Below are positions 34,653-44,594 of a stretch of 64,000 nucleotides of DNA, in pieces. How positions within the stretch are numbered: position 1 is the stretch's first letter; each line of letters begins with the position of its first letter. The notes under the pieces were generated by a model, which was not told the origin of the DNA, searched no databases, and was given only the letters and a program-made list of their open reading frames with translations. This stretch comes from Candidatus Woesearchaeota archaeon. Its GTDB lineage: Archaea > Nanobdellota > Nanobdellia > Woesearchaeales > ARS49. The translations under genes and the position numbers were made by a program. The stretch spans positions 1 through 64,000 of the forward strand of contig JAHWHZ010000002.1 in assembly GCA_019322895.1 (NCBI GenBank), written 5' to 3'.

Positions 34653-35790
34653 GCAAGTCTCCCTCTGCCTCTTCTCCTATCTCTTCTCCTTCAACAACCT
34701 CTGGCTCTTCTCCTTCTTCAGCTGTTTCAATATATGGCTTTGTTGCAGCACCTTCATATTGGATAAGCGGCGCGCAAATCTCTGACTCTGTCCTGAACAA
34801 TCCAGTAGTGCGTATGCTTGGGCTGAAAGTCAGGCAGACAGTGTGGTAATTATTATTGCTCTCTGCAAACAAAGGATTATTGCCGAGCCTTGCATCAGAA
34901 TGGAATTGTTCTTCTGTTGCAGCTTCTATTGTTATGCCTGGTGAGGTGAATGTCTTTGTTTTTCCGATAAGCTTGACCTTGTATTCCAATGTCCTGCCCT
35001 TGATTGGATTTGCTATGAAATATGTTATCTTGTAGATGTATTTTGTTTTTGTCTTGCCTCCTTCCTGATATGTGATTGGCAAAGATTGTTCTCCTTGGAT
35101 TGAAACAGCAGGTTCATACCCGCCGATGCTGGTCTGTGCAACCAGCAAACTCTGTCCTGCAGGAGGATCCCTGTTTGTGTAAAAAGAATCGCAGATTTTT
35201 GAGCGCCAGCACTCCTTATCGCCTAATACCAACGTATTTGAGCAAAACAAGTCAGCAGCTTCTTCTCTTCTCCTTGCAAGCTTTTCATCGCCAAGGAAAA
35301 GTGCGCCATATACATTCCAGCCAGAATACATATCATATGCATTAAGATAATCATAAAGAGAATATCCGACACCCCTGTCTATGTATGCTCTTCTTCTTTC
35401 ATAAACCTCTTCTTGCTTTTGTTTAGCTTCTGCTTCTTTTCCACGCAAATCTTTTGCTTTTGCAGTTGCGTCAGCAGCCTGTTGCTTAATACCCCCAATA
35501 TTCTTGTTTCCTTTAGGCAGTTCTGCTGCAGTTTTAACCAATACCTTTGCAAGATATTCCTGCTCTTCAGCTTCTTTCCTGTATTTTACAGATTTCACCC
35601 CATATTGTGCAGCAGCTTTTGCCTCGCCCTTGTACTTGTTGATAATCTTAACTGTCTCTTTTTCACGGGCTTTTTCCTTTTTTTCTATTTTTTTTGCTAA
35701 TTTTGCTGCTTCATCTTCTTTAGCTGCGCACACAGCAAAGCTTAGCAAAATTACAATCAAGACAATGAACAATAATTTTTTGAGTTTCAT
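34639..35790 (-). CDS. exported coiled-coil plus beta-domain protein of module B
   Basis: The 383-residue product starts with a signal peptide (LLFIVLIVILLSFAVCAA). Residues about 25-135 are a charged coiled coil (AAKLAKKIEKKEKAREKE). A domain with cysteines (LFCSNTLVLGDKECW) and a beta-rich segment (YKITYFIANPIKGRTLEYKVKLIG) follow, and the tail is acidic (EEGEEPEVVEGEE). It takes the small-exported-protein slot of the module but is longer and shows no clear similarity to the counterparts. Confidence 0.78.
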   Translation of the reverse strand: MKLKKLLFIVLIVILLSFAVCAAKEDEAAKLAKKIEKKEKAREKETVKIINKYKGEAKAAAQYGVKSVKYRKEAEEQEYLAKVLVKTAAELPKGNKNIGGIKQQAADATAKAKDLRGKEAEAKQKQEEVYERRRAYIDRGVGYSLYDYLNAYDMYSGWNVYGALFLGDEKLARRREEAADLFCSNTLVLGDKECWRSKICDSFYTNRDPPAGQSLLVAQTSIGGYEPAVSIQGEQSLPITYQEGGKTKTKYIYKITYFIANPIKGRTLEYKVKLIGKTKTFTSPGITIEAATEEQFHSDARLGNNPLFAESNNNYHTVCLTFSPSIRTTGLFRTESEICAPLIQYEGAATKPYIETAEEGEEPEVVEGEEIGEEAEGDLLDGS

Positions 35791-38700
35791 TCCAGCATCT
35801 CCTCTGCCTTATCGCAATAATTTTCTGAGACATCCTTGGTCCATTCGTCTTCAACAAGCATGATGCTTGCAATTGCATCACCTACTTTTGCAGTTGTCAG
35901 TGACAAAGTGCATAGCAAATACAATCCCATATTGGCAGTGTCTTCCTCAAGAGAGCCTCTTGGATAACAATAATCATAAAATCCTCCTGCTCCGCCGCTG
36001 CCTCCGCATACTAATGAGGAAAGCACAGTGATTGCAGATATTGGATTAGCATAAACATCCTGAATGATTCTGTTATACTTTTCAACAAGAGCTGTGAAAG
36101 GAGCAAATTCAAATATCTGGCCAACAACATAATTGCAGGTCAGGTAAGCTTTTTCATTCATGCAGTAAGATTTTGGCAGTCCTTCCTCAAGGACATGCTT
36201 GCCAAGGCAGTATGCATAACCGCAATAAATCTGTCTCATCTTGTTAAGATTGTAAGTTATGCCTGGAAGGCACGTGCATGCAACACTGCCGACAATGCTT
36301 TCCTTGATATCAACAGGAGACATTGCAGCACCTGTCTCTGAATCTTTCATCAGCTTATTTGTATCAAGAAGCAGCGCGCCGCCTGCCAAATCCTTATAAA
36401 ACTTACAAACCTCTTCATTTCCTGCACCAAAAATCCAGGATGCTTTCACAACGATATCGTCTTCATATTTTTCAGCTTCTTCTCTTGACAACTGGCAGTT
36501 AGCCATCTTGCAGAGCAGGTCAGCAATATTGAAAAGATTCAATGTCTTCTTTTTTGTTTCTTTTTTGGTTATTTTCTCGCCGCTTTTTGCTTTTGGCTTG
36601 CCTGAAAATATGCTGTCCAAGCTTGCCTCTGTCTTGCAGAGTGTTTGCGCAGCGCTTATCAATGCCTGGCCCGCATCTTTGCTGCCTATGCCAACAATAG
36701 CCCCTGCAACAACAAGCAAATCAAGGACTGCCTCGAGCGCTGCAAGACTGGATGTGAATGTTGTCTTTACATTGCAGATTTTTCTTGCCATGTCCATAAT
36801 GTCTTCAACTGTTCCAACCCATTCCCAGTCTCTCATCGCGCTTTTCATTGCGCTCTTGATTTCATCCTCCATATTGGAATATGCCTCGCCATAAGGCAGA
36901 TCATAAAACTCTAGTTTAACTGTTGCGTTCTCAATCTCAACACCAGGAGAAAAGAAATCTCCGACACGCGATGCAACAAAAACAGGGCAGGTAAATTTTA
37001 ATTCATTGATTTCAAAAGGAGCTGCAGCAAGAGTGAAAACAAGATACGGGTCTTTTGAGCCGAGGTTATTGTTTATCGCCTCTACATCAACAACATATCC
37101 TGCAAAATCACCTGTGCACAAATCAAGGTCTCCTGGCTTGACAAAAACAGGCTCTACATCAGGATTATTCGGTGTAAGTTTGACGCGGCAGTAAACAGGA
37201 TGATTGTATAATTCAGCAGTGTGCCTGTCAATCAAGGTAGGAGAGCAGGTAACTTTTGATTTCCAGTAATTTGTCTCAGTGTCATTTATCATGACGCCGT
37301 AAACATAAAAATCATAATCATATGCCTCGTGATTTCTTGCAATGTCAAAAAAGTCAAAATGAATCGTGGCATTCAACGGGCCAGAGACATCTATGAGCGA
37401 GCTGAACTTACAATGTTTTTCAGTGCATTCAATTGCCGGCGCATAGCCTCCGCCGATCATTGACAGGTTGGCATAGCCTTCAACTGCATCTGTGATGTTG
37501 AAAAAGAACTCAATTGTATCCCCGTAAACAGCATATGGCCCGTAATCTGCATTCTCATGTATAAAAGTTACGTCAACAGAGTTTATTTCAGGCGGCGTCA
37601 TGTCAAAATCAACATTTGTGCTCATTGCCCCTGCATAATTGCCAAGGTCATCATTTGTGCCTGTAATAGATGTGATTTTGTAATTTCCTGTAGACACTTT
37701 TGGAGCAACAGTCCACTCGCAAGTCCAGATATTGTTTCCCTGATCAGAGCACTTGTCTGCCTGCACCACTGTTCCAAGGCCGAGATTATGCAGGTCAAGG
37801 AAAGCCCTTCCTTTGTCCATGCCAGAACCTTCCTCAAGAAAATCAACATAAATCGTACCATTGACTCCTATAAGAGGCGTTGCATTTGAGCTTGCTGCGC
37901 TTGCATAAATATTCTGCGGAACAGGACCTGTGTCATCTACAGGAAGGGTGCATGTAAGTGTTGTGCTTGCCTCATTGCCGATCTCATCAACTGCACTAAC
38001 ATCAACCTCGCATGTGCTGGGGCTTGTTATCGCAACATTGCGCCAGACAAAAATATTTTCAGAGCCCTCATCTGCTTTTTTAACACCTGCGCCAGGATTT
38101 ATATTTGAGAGGTCTGCCTTGACACTGTCAAGAACAACATCATCCTCATTATCTATTGTGACAAACATGTCTGCAACAACTTTCTGCCCGGTCTTTATGT
38201 GCGAAAACTCATAACCATCCTTATCCCTGAATTCAACTGATTTTATTCTTGGAGGAGAGTTGTCTATGCTGAAGCTTTCACAAGTGACATCACTTTCCTG
38301 GCCAAGATAATCTCTTGCGACGAGGCAGACATCCAAACCGACAAACTTATCTTCTGTTGAATATGAATAATCAAACTCTTGCTCACCGCTGTCGCAGACA
38401 TTCGGCTGGTCAAAATCAACTTTTTTCAGGGTCGTGCTGTCTGCAGTTATGCTTATCTCTTTTAATCCTGCGCAGATTGCGGTGTCTCCGCTTTTCTTTC
38501 CATAATCCTCAATAAAATATTTTATGTTCATGTCTCCTGTCCTTGACATCTCTGGCTGCACAGAAAATTGGATTATTTGCGGAGGCATCCTGTCAACAAC
38601 AAGGACTTTCTTGACTGATTTTAATTCATTGTTTTCTGCATCAAGAAGGATTATTCTGTATTCTTCTGCGCCAGAATTTATTATGTCAGTTGAATTGTAG

Positions 38701-38984
38701 AGGCACTGGTACATAGAGCTGCTCAGGCTTGTGCAGCTGCTGAAAAATTCCTCATCACCGCCGTGCACCAGCTTCAATCTTTTTCTTGCAAGCTCAGGGG
38801 TTGGATTGCCGCGCATCTCTGCAGTCACGATAATATACAGCGCATCATCAGCCGGCCTCACGATTCCCTCAACCTTGTCTTTTCCGCTGAACTGGTCAAC
38901 ATCCAGCTTTTGCGCAATGGCAACAGGCAGGGCCAGGACTAGCAAAGCCATGAACAATGCTGCAAGCTGCAATGCTTTTTTCAT
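35787..38984 (-). CDS. giant exported Cys-rich protein of surface module B (1065 aa)
   Basis: The signal peptide ends ALPVAIAQ and the mature start KLDVDQFSGKDKVEG is near-identical in pattern to the module C protein (KLDVTTFSGKDGVQG). Several Ig-like domains follow (about 30-500), then a Cys-rich helical region with a hydrophobic segment (LDLLVVAGAIVGIGS) and the shared motif CTCLPGITYNLNKMRQI. A Gly-rich stretch (CGGSGGAGGF) lies near the end. It overlaps both neighbours by 4 bp. Confidence 0.85.
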   Translation of the reverse strand: MKKALQLAALFMALLVLALPVAIAQKLDVDQFSGKDKVEGIVRPADDALYIIVTAEMRGNPTPELARKRLKLVHGGDEEFFSSCTSLSSSMYQCLYNSTDIINSGAEEYRIILLDAENNELKSVKKVLVVDRMPPQIIQFSVQPEMSRTGDMNIKYFIEDYGKKSGDTAICAGLKEISITADSTTLKKVDFDQPNVCDSGEQEFDYSYSTEDKFVGLDVCLVARDYLGQESDVTCESFSIDNSPPRIKSVEFRDKDGYEFSHIKTGQKVVADMFVTIDNEDDVVLDSVKADLSNINPGAGVKKADEGSENIFVWRNVAITSPSTCEVDVSAVDEIGNEASTTLTCTLPVDDTGPVPQNIYASAASSNATPLIGVNGTIYVDFLEEGSGMDKGRAFLDLHNLGLGTVVQADKCSDQGNNIWTCEWTVAPKVSTGNYKITSITGTNDDLGNYAGAMSTNVDFDMTPPEINSVDVTFIHENADYGPYAVYGDTIEFFFNITDAVEGYANLSMIGGGYAPAIECTEKHCKFSSLIDVSGPLNATIHFDFFDIARNHEAYDYDFYVYGVMINDTETNYWKSKVTCSPTLIDRHTAELYNHPVYCRVKLTPNNPDVEPVFVKPGDLDLCTGDFAGYVVDVEAINNNLGSKDPYLVFTLAAAPFEINELKFTCPVFVASRVGDFFSPGVEIENATVKLEFYDLPYGEAYSNMEDEIKSAMKSAMRDWEWVGTVEDIMDMARKICNVKTTFTSSLAALEAVLDLLVVAGAIVGIGSKDAGQALISAAQTLCKTEASLDSIFSGKPKAKSGEKITKKETKKKTLNLFNIADLLCKMANCQLSREEAEKYEDDIVVKASWIFGAGNEEVCKFYKDLAGGALLLDTNKLMKDSETGAAMSPVDIKESIVGSVACTCLPGITYNLNKMRQIYCGYAYCLGKHVLEEGLPKSYCMNEKAYLTCNYVVGQIFEFAPFTALVEKYNRIIQDVYANPISAITVLSSLVCGGSGGAGGFYDYCYPRGSLEEDTANMGLYLLCTLSLTTAKVGDAIASIMLVEDEWTKDVSENYCDKAEEMLE

Positions 38985-41227
38985 ATTTTCACCGTGATGG
39001 TCGTGCTTTTTTCTCTTTCCTTGCTATAGATCCTTGGCTCTATAGAGCTCCTGTAAAGCTTTGAATAATCAACTGCTTTTCCAATCTCACTCAAGTCCTC
39101 TATCTTTCTTCTTGATTCTGGAACCTTGTCCAATGCAATATTGATATAATAAAATTCAATAGTGTCCCCTTTGTCCAGCTGCTCTGCTGTTACATTCCAT
39201 TCAAACTCTGCAAAGCCAGACGGGAAAGGATTTGTCTTGTCAAAAATAATCGGGTCTTCTGGAATATAATATTCCTGCTTGGTAAGCCCGCTTCCTGCAA
39301 TCCTCTTGTCACGAGGAATCTCTATAGGCGGCTGGGCGTATTTAGAGCTGAAAATGCTCACGTGATAAGTTCCAGGAACCACTGCAATATGCTCTGAATT
39401 GTCTTCTGGCGGAGAACCGCATGCTGCAGGCGCCTTTGCAGTCGGCATTCCGCAAATCTCTCCAAACGCAGAAAATGCAGGCTCAAGCCTGCTTGTCTCC
39501 TTGTTCAGCAGTATCACTGTGTCCTCGTCCTGCGCCTGTACAACCGCATTGCCAGTATCAAGCGTCCACTCAGTTGCGCCTTTGCCAAGCAGATATTTTT
39601 TCACTGCAAAATCCATGTAACGGTACGGCTCAAGTAAAATCTCTGCTTCAAGAGACCTGTTATCAACAACATCAAGAGGCGCAAGCTTTGTCTGGTATTC
39701 CATTTTATTTGCGCTAAGCAGGCCGCCAATGCATCTCGGCAGTCTTGTGACAAGCACGCCTTCTGCACTTGTCTCACCAAGAGTGCAAGACTCTTTTCCG
39801 CAGGTGTATCCCACAAGTGCTTTGTCAATACCCTGCTTGGTTCTTGCATCCTTGACAAAGATTGTAACATTGCCAGATGTTCTTTGCTGAGGATCGCAAA
39901 GCATGCTGCTCAAAGAAACCTCATAGACAGATAGAGGCTCAAAGATAGCAGGCATCGGCATGTTATTCCTAACATTTGACTCAATAAAAAACTTGAATGA
40001 ATAACCTTCTCCCTTGAAAGCATCTGGATCCCTGATTTCAACAAGCACAGGATAGCTAACGTCATACGCAAAATCATACTTGTGAATGCCTATAAGCAAA
40101 GTGAATATGTTTGTTGAAACACTCTGCGGCATGCATACCTCTCCTTCGCAGTTTGCATCAAAATAAGGCTTCCACCACGGCAGATATGTGAAGCTCACTG
40201 CAAGATCCTTATAGTCTTTTTCAAAAGGAATTATCATTCCCCTGTTATACAGCACTTCATACAGTTCCTTGTCGCGAACAGGCTCTCCCTTGATTGTCTC
40301 TTCAGGAGCAAATATCGGCATGTATAACCTTGTATTTCCTACCTGAAGCAAAGGAACATAGCTTGTAAGTATCTCCTGCAATCGTTCAGCAACCTGTGTC
40401 TTATACCAGATAATACCAACACCAGTCTCTACCTCAAAAGCATCGCCAGGAGGCAGCATGTTGCGGTCAAGTGCAGAGAAATGTGCTATCAATTCCATTG
40501 TAAAGTGCTCAAGCATGCCGTATTCAGACTCTGCATTGACAAGGTCTGTTGCAAGCTCATAAATCTTTGCAAAATTAAGGTCCAGTTCTCCAAGATATTC
40601 CTTGACTGTGAAAGACTGGTCACCTCTTGTTATCCGCAAAGGATATTTCACAAGAAAATACACAGTATCTTTTGCAATGGTTGTTTCTGTCTCAACAGGG
40701 CCAAGCTCTTTGAACTCAAAGTTCTGCGCAACAAAAGGCGCAAAGCCTGCAAGACAGTCTTTCAGGTTTGCATTGACATATTCGTCAAGCTGCCCTTCAA
40801 TAGTGATCTTTCCAGAGCGCCTGCGGATATCTGGCCGCATGCTGGAAAAAGTACACTCTCCAGTACAGTCATTCTCTGACTTCAGATACCACCAGTATGG
40901 AATTATCAAATCAGAATCAGGGCTGAACTGAACAGCATCCCCTGATGTAGGGCTGAAAGGATTGAACAAGAAATTAGAGCTGTCAGCATAGCCCCCATAA
41001 TCACCTATGCGCTTTAATGCATCTTTTCCAATCTCCTGCACGCAGGCAGTTATGTAATCATATATCGGCTGCACCTCAGAAGGCGCTTTTTCAACAGAAG
41101 GAACAACAACTTCCTCAAAAGGCCTGATGACTTTTGCCTGGTACAAATAGATGAACACGCCTATGCTGATAAGAATAATTATTCCAATAATTATGAATAT
41201 TGTGATCTGCCCCTTTTTAAAAACCAC
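38981..41227 (-). CDS. large Q-I-T-I-F-IIIG surface protein of module B (748 aa)
   Basis: The N-terminus KKGQITIFIIIGIIILI is the pilin-like membrane segment. Homologous blocks with the other two modules are DYITACVQE, GDYGGYAD, IPYWWYL and YVNANLKDCLAGF. The C-terminal half has carboxypeptidase-regulatory-like beta domains (DARTKQGIDKALVGYTC). The start is GTG at 41227. A TATA box is at about 41272-41283, with a perfect palindrome 3 bp beyond it. First gene of operon B. Confidence 0.85.
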   Translation of the reverse strand: MVFKKGQITIFIIIGIIILISIGVFIYLYQAKVIRPFEEVVVPSVEKAPSEVQPIYDYITACVQEIGKDALKRIGDYGGYADSSNFLFNPFSPTSGDAVQFSPDSDLIIPYWWYLKSENDCTGECTFSSMRPDIRRRSGKITIEGQLDEYVNANLKDCLAGFAPFVAQNFEFKELGPVETETTIAKDTVYFLVKYPLRITRGDQSFTVKEYLGELDLNFAKIYELATDLVNAESEYGMLEHFTMELIAHFSALDRNMLPPGDAFEVETGVGIIWYKTQVAERLQEILTSYVPLLQVGNTRLYMPIFAPEETIKGEPVRDKELYEVLYNRGMIIPFEKDYKDLAVSFTYLPWWKPYFDANCEGEVCMPQSVSTNIFTLLIGIHKYDFAYDVSYPVLVEIRDPDAFKGEGYSFKFFIESNVRNNMPMPAIFEPLSVYEVSLSSMLCDPQQRTSGNVTIFVKDARTKQGIDKALVGYTCGKESCTLGETSAEGVLVTRLPRCIGGLLSANKMEYQTKLAPLDVVDNRSLEAEILLEPYRYMDFAVKKYLLGKGATEWTLDTGNAVVQAQDEDTVILLNKETSRLEPAFSAFGEICGMPTAKAPAACGSPPEDNSEHIAVVPGTYHVSIFSSKYAQPPIEIPRDKRIAGSGLTKQEYYIPEDPIIFDKTNPFPSGFAEFEWNVTAEQLDKGDTIEFYYINIALDKVPESRRKIEDLSEIGKAVDYSKLYRSSIEPRIYSKEREKSTTITVKI

Positions 41228-41285
41228 ACAATCAACCCTTTTTTATCTTATGAGCATGTTTTATGCGCTTCTATATATAAATTTA

Positions 41286-41337
41286 ATGGAAATTTAAAAA
41301 AATTTCCATTTTTGCAAATTAACAAGTTAATTTGCAA
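41286..41337. promoter_or_regulatory. two perfect palindromes upstream of module B promoter
   Basis: ATGGAAATTT (41286-41295) pairs with AAATTTCCAT (41300-41309); TTGCAAATTAAC (41312-41323) pairs with GTTAATTTGCAA (41326-41337). No gene ends here, so a terminator role is unlikely. The first palindrome touches the minus-strand TATA box, as at 8062-8086, which favours an operator. Confidence 0.45.
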
Positions 41338-41362
41338 TTAACTCTAATTTATGAGTAAAATA

Positions 41363-41456
41363 CTGCTGCCGCGCTTCGTTTTGCTTATTAAATCTATTGT
41401 TTTTCAGATTTATTAGAAATTGCCTTTTTTACCAAGAACTCCACAGGCGGCAGCAG
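41363..41456 (+). ncRNA. structured intergenic element, copy 3
   Basis: Terminal stem CTGCTGCCG (41363-41371) / CGGCAGCAG (41448-41456), nine perfect pairs. Inner motifs GCTTCGTTTTG and AACTCCACAG; centre CAGATTTAT (41405-41413). It lies between the divergent promoters of the module B operon and the gene at 41522. Confidence 0.6.
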
Positions 41457-41521
41457 ACTTTATTTTAACTATCCCTCAATAACAAACAATTTTTATAATA
41501 CAAACACCATTATCTGCAAAT

Positions 41522-42061
41522 ATGACAAATGCTGTGCCAGAAGAAGGAGGCTTTCCAGTTGCATTAGTATGGGCAGGGCTTGCTGCACTCATCATAATCG
41601 TAATCATACTGAGCCTCATTATTTATTTCAAAATAACACCAGAGCCTGCGATTCCTGAAATTGAGAAAATTGAAAAGATTCCTGAAGAAATTAAAGAAAA
41701 GCTTGTTCTAGAAAAAATACCAATAACACCTGCAAAAGAGATTCCAGAAATTGAAGTAAAAGAAGAGATAGAGTTTGAGACAACAATTGATGTTGAAGAA
41801 GCAAGAGAAACCAGTTTTGAAGATCCAGAAAGGGCATCAAGGACGTGCTCTGACCTGAATCTTCAAACAGAACGAGACGTCTGCTTTTTCACAATTGCAA
41901 AAAGCTCATTAAAGCCGGAATTCTGCGGCAAGATCTCAAGCAGGATGACAAAAGACCAGTGCTATTTCTCTTTAGCATCAATGGACATAGATGCCTGCAG
42001 CAACATACTTGATGAAACTGCAAGAAAAAACTGCAAAAAACTTATCGCACTGCAAACTTAG
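41522..42061 (+). CDS. single-helix membrane protein with Cys-repeat C-terminus
   Basis: The 179-residue product has one membrane helix (about 15-36), a Pro/Glu/Ile-rich stalk and a C-terminal domain with six cysteines in recurring C-x-x-[IL]...[RK]-x-x-C-[FY] units (RDVCFFTIAKSSLKPEFC, KDQCYFSLASMDIDAC). A TATA box about 28 bp upstream suggests a leaderless mRNA. Its 3' end overlaps the module C gene at 42042 by 20 bp. It is likely exposed at the surface near the modules' products. Confidence 0.75.
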   Translation: MTNAVPEEGGFPVALVWAGLAALIIIVIILSLIIYFKITPEPAIPEIEKIEKIPEEIKEKLVLEKIPITPAKEIPEIEVKEEIEFETTIDVEEARETSFEDPERASRTCSDLNLQTERDVCFFTIAKSSLKPEFCGKISSRMTKDQCYFSLASMDIDACSNILDETARKNCKKLIALQT

Positions 42062-44594
42062 GCTCAAGATAATCCCTATATTTCAAGGAATATGCTTCTG
42101 TTGCCTGGATTTCTGCAATATCAACGCATACATCAAGCACACAGTCCTGCACAAGCGTGCAAGTAGGCCTTAAAGTCTGGATAAAATAAAACTCAACATT
42201 GCCCTTGTTCAGGTCTGCTCTTGTGACATTCCAATAACCAGTGATATTATTCAGCACAACCCCGCCAAGCATGGACGGTTTTGCAGTTATGTTCTCTTCT
42301 GGGAAAAATCCCCATGTCTTGCACTCTGGCTTTTCTTCAGGCGCTCCTCCCAATACGTCTAGCAAGGACTTGCCTATCTCGCCGACATAATATTCTGTGC
42401 TCAAGTCATACTCAATACAGACTTCCTGGCATCCTGCCTGTATCTCAAAACCATCTGCATCAACAAGCATGCCATTGACCTTGTATATTCCAGGTATCAG
42501 CGTGACAGTGCCTTGCATCTCGCCTTCTTCTAATAGGACTGCACCAAAATACTCTGGCTCTAATGGATCTTCTGGCAGTTTTTCAATCATCAGGATTGCG
42601 CTTTGTTTTGCACTCAATGATTCTGGAGCATCGCAGCAATGCCTGTCATAAATCTTCATCTCTTTCTGCTCCCTGCCAACAAGATATCCTTCTTCTTCCC
42701 ATTCAATCTCCAGCTTTAGAGGAGAGATTATTATGTCTTTGAAGCCGCCTAAAGCTGACATGCCCAGCGATTCCCAGCTGTCAATATCCTCAAAGCTGGA
42801 TGAAAGTGTTGCTTCTGGCTCTTCTGAATAATCAAGAGTCCGAAGATTCTTTATCTGTATAGGATATTTTTCAACTGTGACAGAAATCTCTGCTTCTGGC
42901 TCCATCAGGATTGTCTTGTTCTTCTTGTCGTCTGGCCTTATTGTCAAGCCAATTATCTTTTTTGCATAGCCTTCTTTTTCAGCAGAAAGCTGGCCATTGA
43001 TGCACATAGGCATCTTGCGCTCTATCTTTCCTTCCAGGTCTGTTGTGCCCATTATGACACTTTTGTATCTTCCGCAGGTAAACAAGATGCTTGCATCTGG
43101 CAGGGGCTCTTTTGTGACAGCATCTAATACTGTGAACACAATCGTATCACTTACTTCCTGCTCAGGATCTGCAAATAATTTATTGACTGGCTTGAAAGGC
43201 TTTTGTATTGTCTTGGTTGAATAGCATTCCTGCACGCACTGTATCTGCTCTGAATAAGTCCTGCCATTGATATCGCAATACCAGCCAGCTGCTTTCTGCG
43301 TGCAAGAGCCTATTGTTGTCTGGATATCTTTTTCTATCACTTCTGCATTTGCAGGGTCCCAAAAACCGATTGTTCCCTCTCCTTCATTCCACTCAATAAA
43401 ATTCTTGTTGTCTCTTACATTCAATTCAAGCGCAAAATTAAATGAATACCCTTTTCCTTTCAATGCAAGAGGATCCCTTACCTCAATCAACACAGGTGCA
43501 GAAAGGTCATAATAAAATTCATAATAATTTGTCTGGAATGCAGGCGCAAAATTAAACGGAAATTCCTGAACGTGGCTTGTTCCTGTTAAAAGATCTCCTC
43601 TTCTCGGGGTTATGTCAAAATAAATCGGCCAGTCAAGATACGCAAAATTGACATTGAATGGATAATCCTCGTCAAGGAAACGCAGATAAAGCGCCTTGTA
43701 AAATCCCTGCTCAAAAGCATTGTCACCAATGTCAATCTGACTTGCACTGCCTGCCTTTGCAAGCTGTATCAAAGGAACATAGCTAAGCAATAATTGCTGG
43801 ACATTCATTGCGACCATCGGCTTGAACCACTGCCGCAGAACCTTGTCATGCGTCACCGCACCCAATGGAGGAAGTTTTGACATGTCAAGTCCTGTGTGCA
43901 AAGAAATAAAATGAAATGCCATGCTCTCAAGAAACGCCTTTTCTCTTTCTTCATCTGTTATCCTGCCTGCCAGATCATACATTCTCTTGAAAGCAACATC
44001 AACTGTCGCCTCAAAATCCTCCATCCTGGTCTCAACATCCAGCTTCTTTATCTTTAAAGGATAATTTACAACAAATCTCGTACTTGCCTCTGTCAGCAAG
44101 ACATCTGTCTTCACATCACCTGCCTCAAATTCATAGCCCTGCTCAATAAAAGGCTCAAAAGAGCCTATGCACTCTTTTAGATGCTCATCAACATACTGCT
44201 CAATCTCTTTTTCAATATCTGCAAGAGCTGGCTGCATTGACTGCATCAAGCATTTCTTGCATGTGTTCTGTGTTGACATGTAAAACCAGTAAGGGATTGC
44301 CTGCTTTGATGCAGGTGAGATGCTTATTCCATTGCCTTCTGCAGGCGCTAATGACGCCTTGATGCCGTGCGCAGACGGGTCCATGTAGCCACCATTTGCG
44401 CCGATTGGAACCAATACATTTGCACCCACTTGCTGGATGCAGGACTCAACATAATCCTTGACAGGCCTGCCGACAGGAGATACTTCAGAAGGTGCTGCCA
44501 GCAGCTTGTGCGCAACATAGATAGACACGCCTAATGAAAATAGTATTATTATTCCAATAATGATGTAAATTGTTATCTGTGCCTTCTTGTTCAT
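42042..44594 (-). CDS. large Q-I-T-I-Y-IIIG surface protein of module C (850 aa)
   Basis: The N-terminus NKKAQITIYIIIGIIILF is the pilin-like membrane segment. Shared blocks are DYVESCIQQ, GANGGYMD, IPYWFYM and YVDEHLKECIGSF. The ectodomain adds Cys-rich inserts (GSCTQKAAGWYCDING, CVQECYST) and regulatory-like beta domains (LDAVTKEPLPDASILFTC). It is the last gene of operon C and overlaps the membrane protein gene by 4 bp. Confidence 0.85.
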   Translation of the reverse strand: MNKKAQITIYIIIGIIILFSLGVSIYVAHKLLAAPSEVSPVGRPVKDYVESCIQQVGANVLVPIGANGGYMDPSAHGIKASLAPAEGNGISISPASKQAIPYWFYMSTQNTCKKCLMQSMQPALADIEKEIEQYVDEHLKECIGSFEPFIEQGYEFEAGDVKTDVLLTEASTRFVVNYPLKIKKLDVETRMEDFEATVDVAFKRMYDLAGRITDEEREKAFLESMAFHFISLHTGLDMSKLPPLGAVTHDKVLRQWFKPMVAMNVQQLLLSYVPLIQLAKAGSASQIDIGDNAFEQGFYKALYLRFLDEDYPFNVNFAYLDWPIYFDITPRRGDLLTGTSHVQEFPFNFAPAFQTNYYEFYYDLSAPVLIEVRDPLALKGKGYSFNFALELNVRDNKNFIEWNEGEGTIGFWDPANAEVIEKDIQTTIGSCTQKAAGWYCDINGRTYSEQIQCVQECYSTKTIQKPFKPVNKLFADPEQEVSDTIVFTVLDAVTKEPLPDASILFTCGRYKSVIMGTTDLEGKIERKMPMCINGQLSAEKEGYAKKIIGLTIRPDDKKNKTILMEPEAEISVTVEKYPIQIKNLRTLDYSEEPEATLSSSFEDIDSWESLGMSALGGFKDIIISPLKLEIEWEEEGYLVGREQKEMKIYDRHCCDAPESLSAKQSAILMIEKLPEDPLEPEYFGAVLLEEGEMQGTVTLIPGIYKVNGMLVDADGFEIQAGCQEVCIEYDLSTEYYVGEIGKSLLDVLGGAPEEKPECKTWGFFPEENITAKPSMLGGVVLNNITGYWNVTRADLNKGNVEFYFIQTLRPTCTLVQDCVLDVCVDIAEIQATEAYSLKYRDYLEPKFAVR

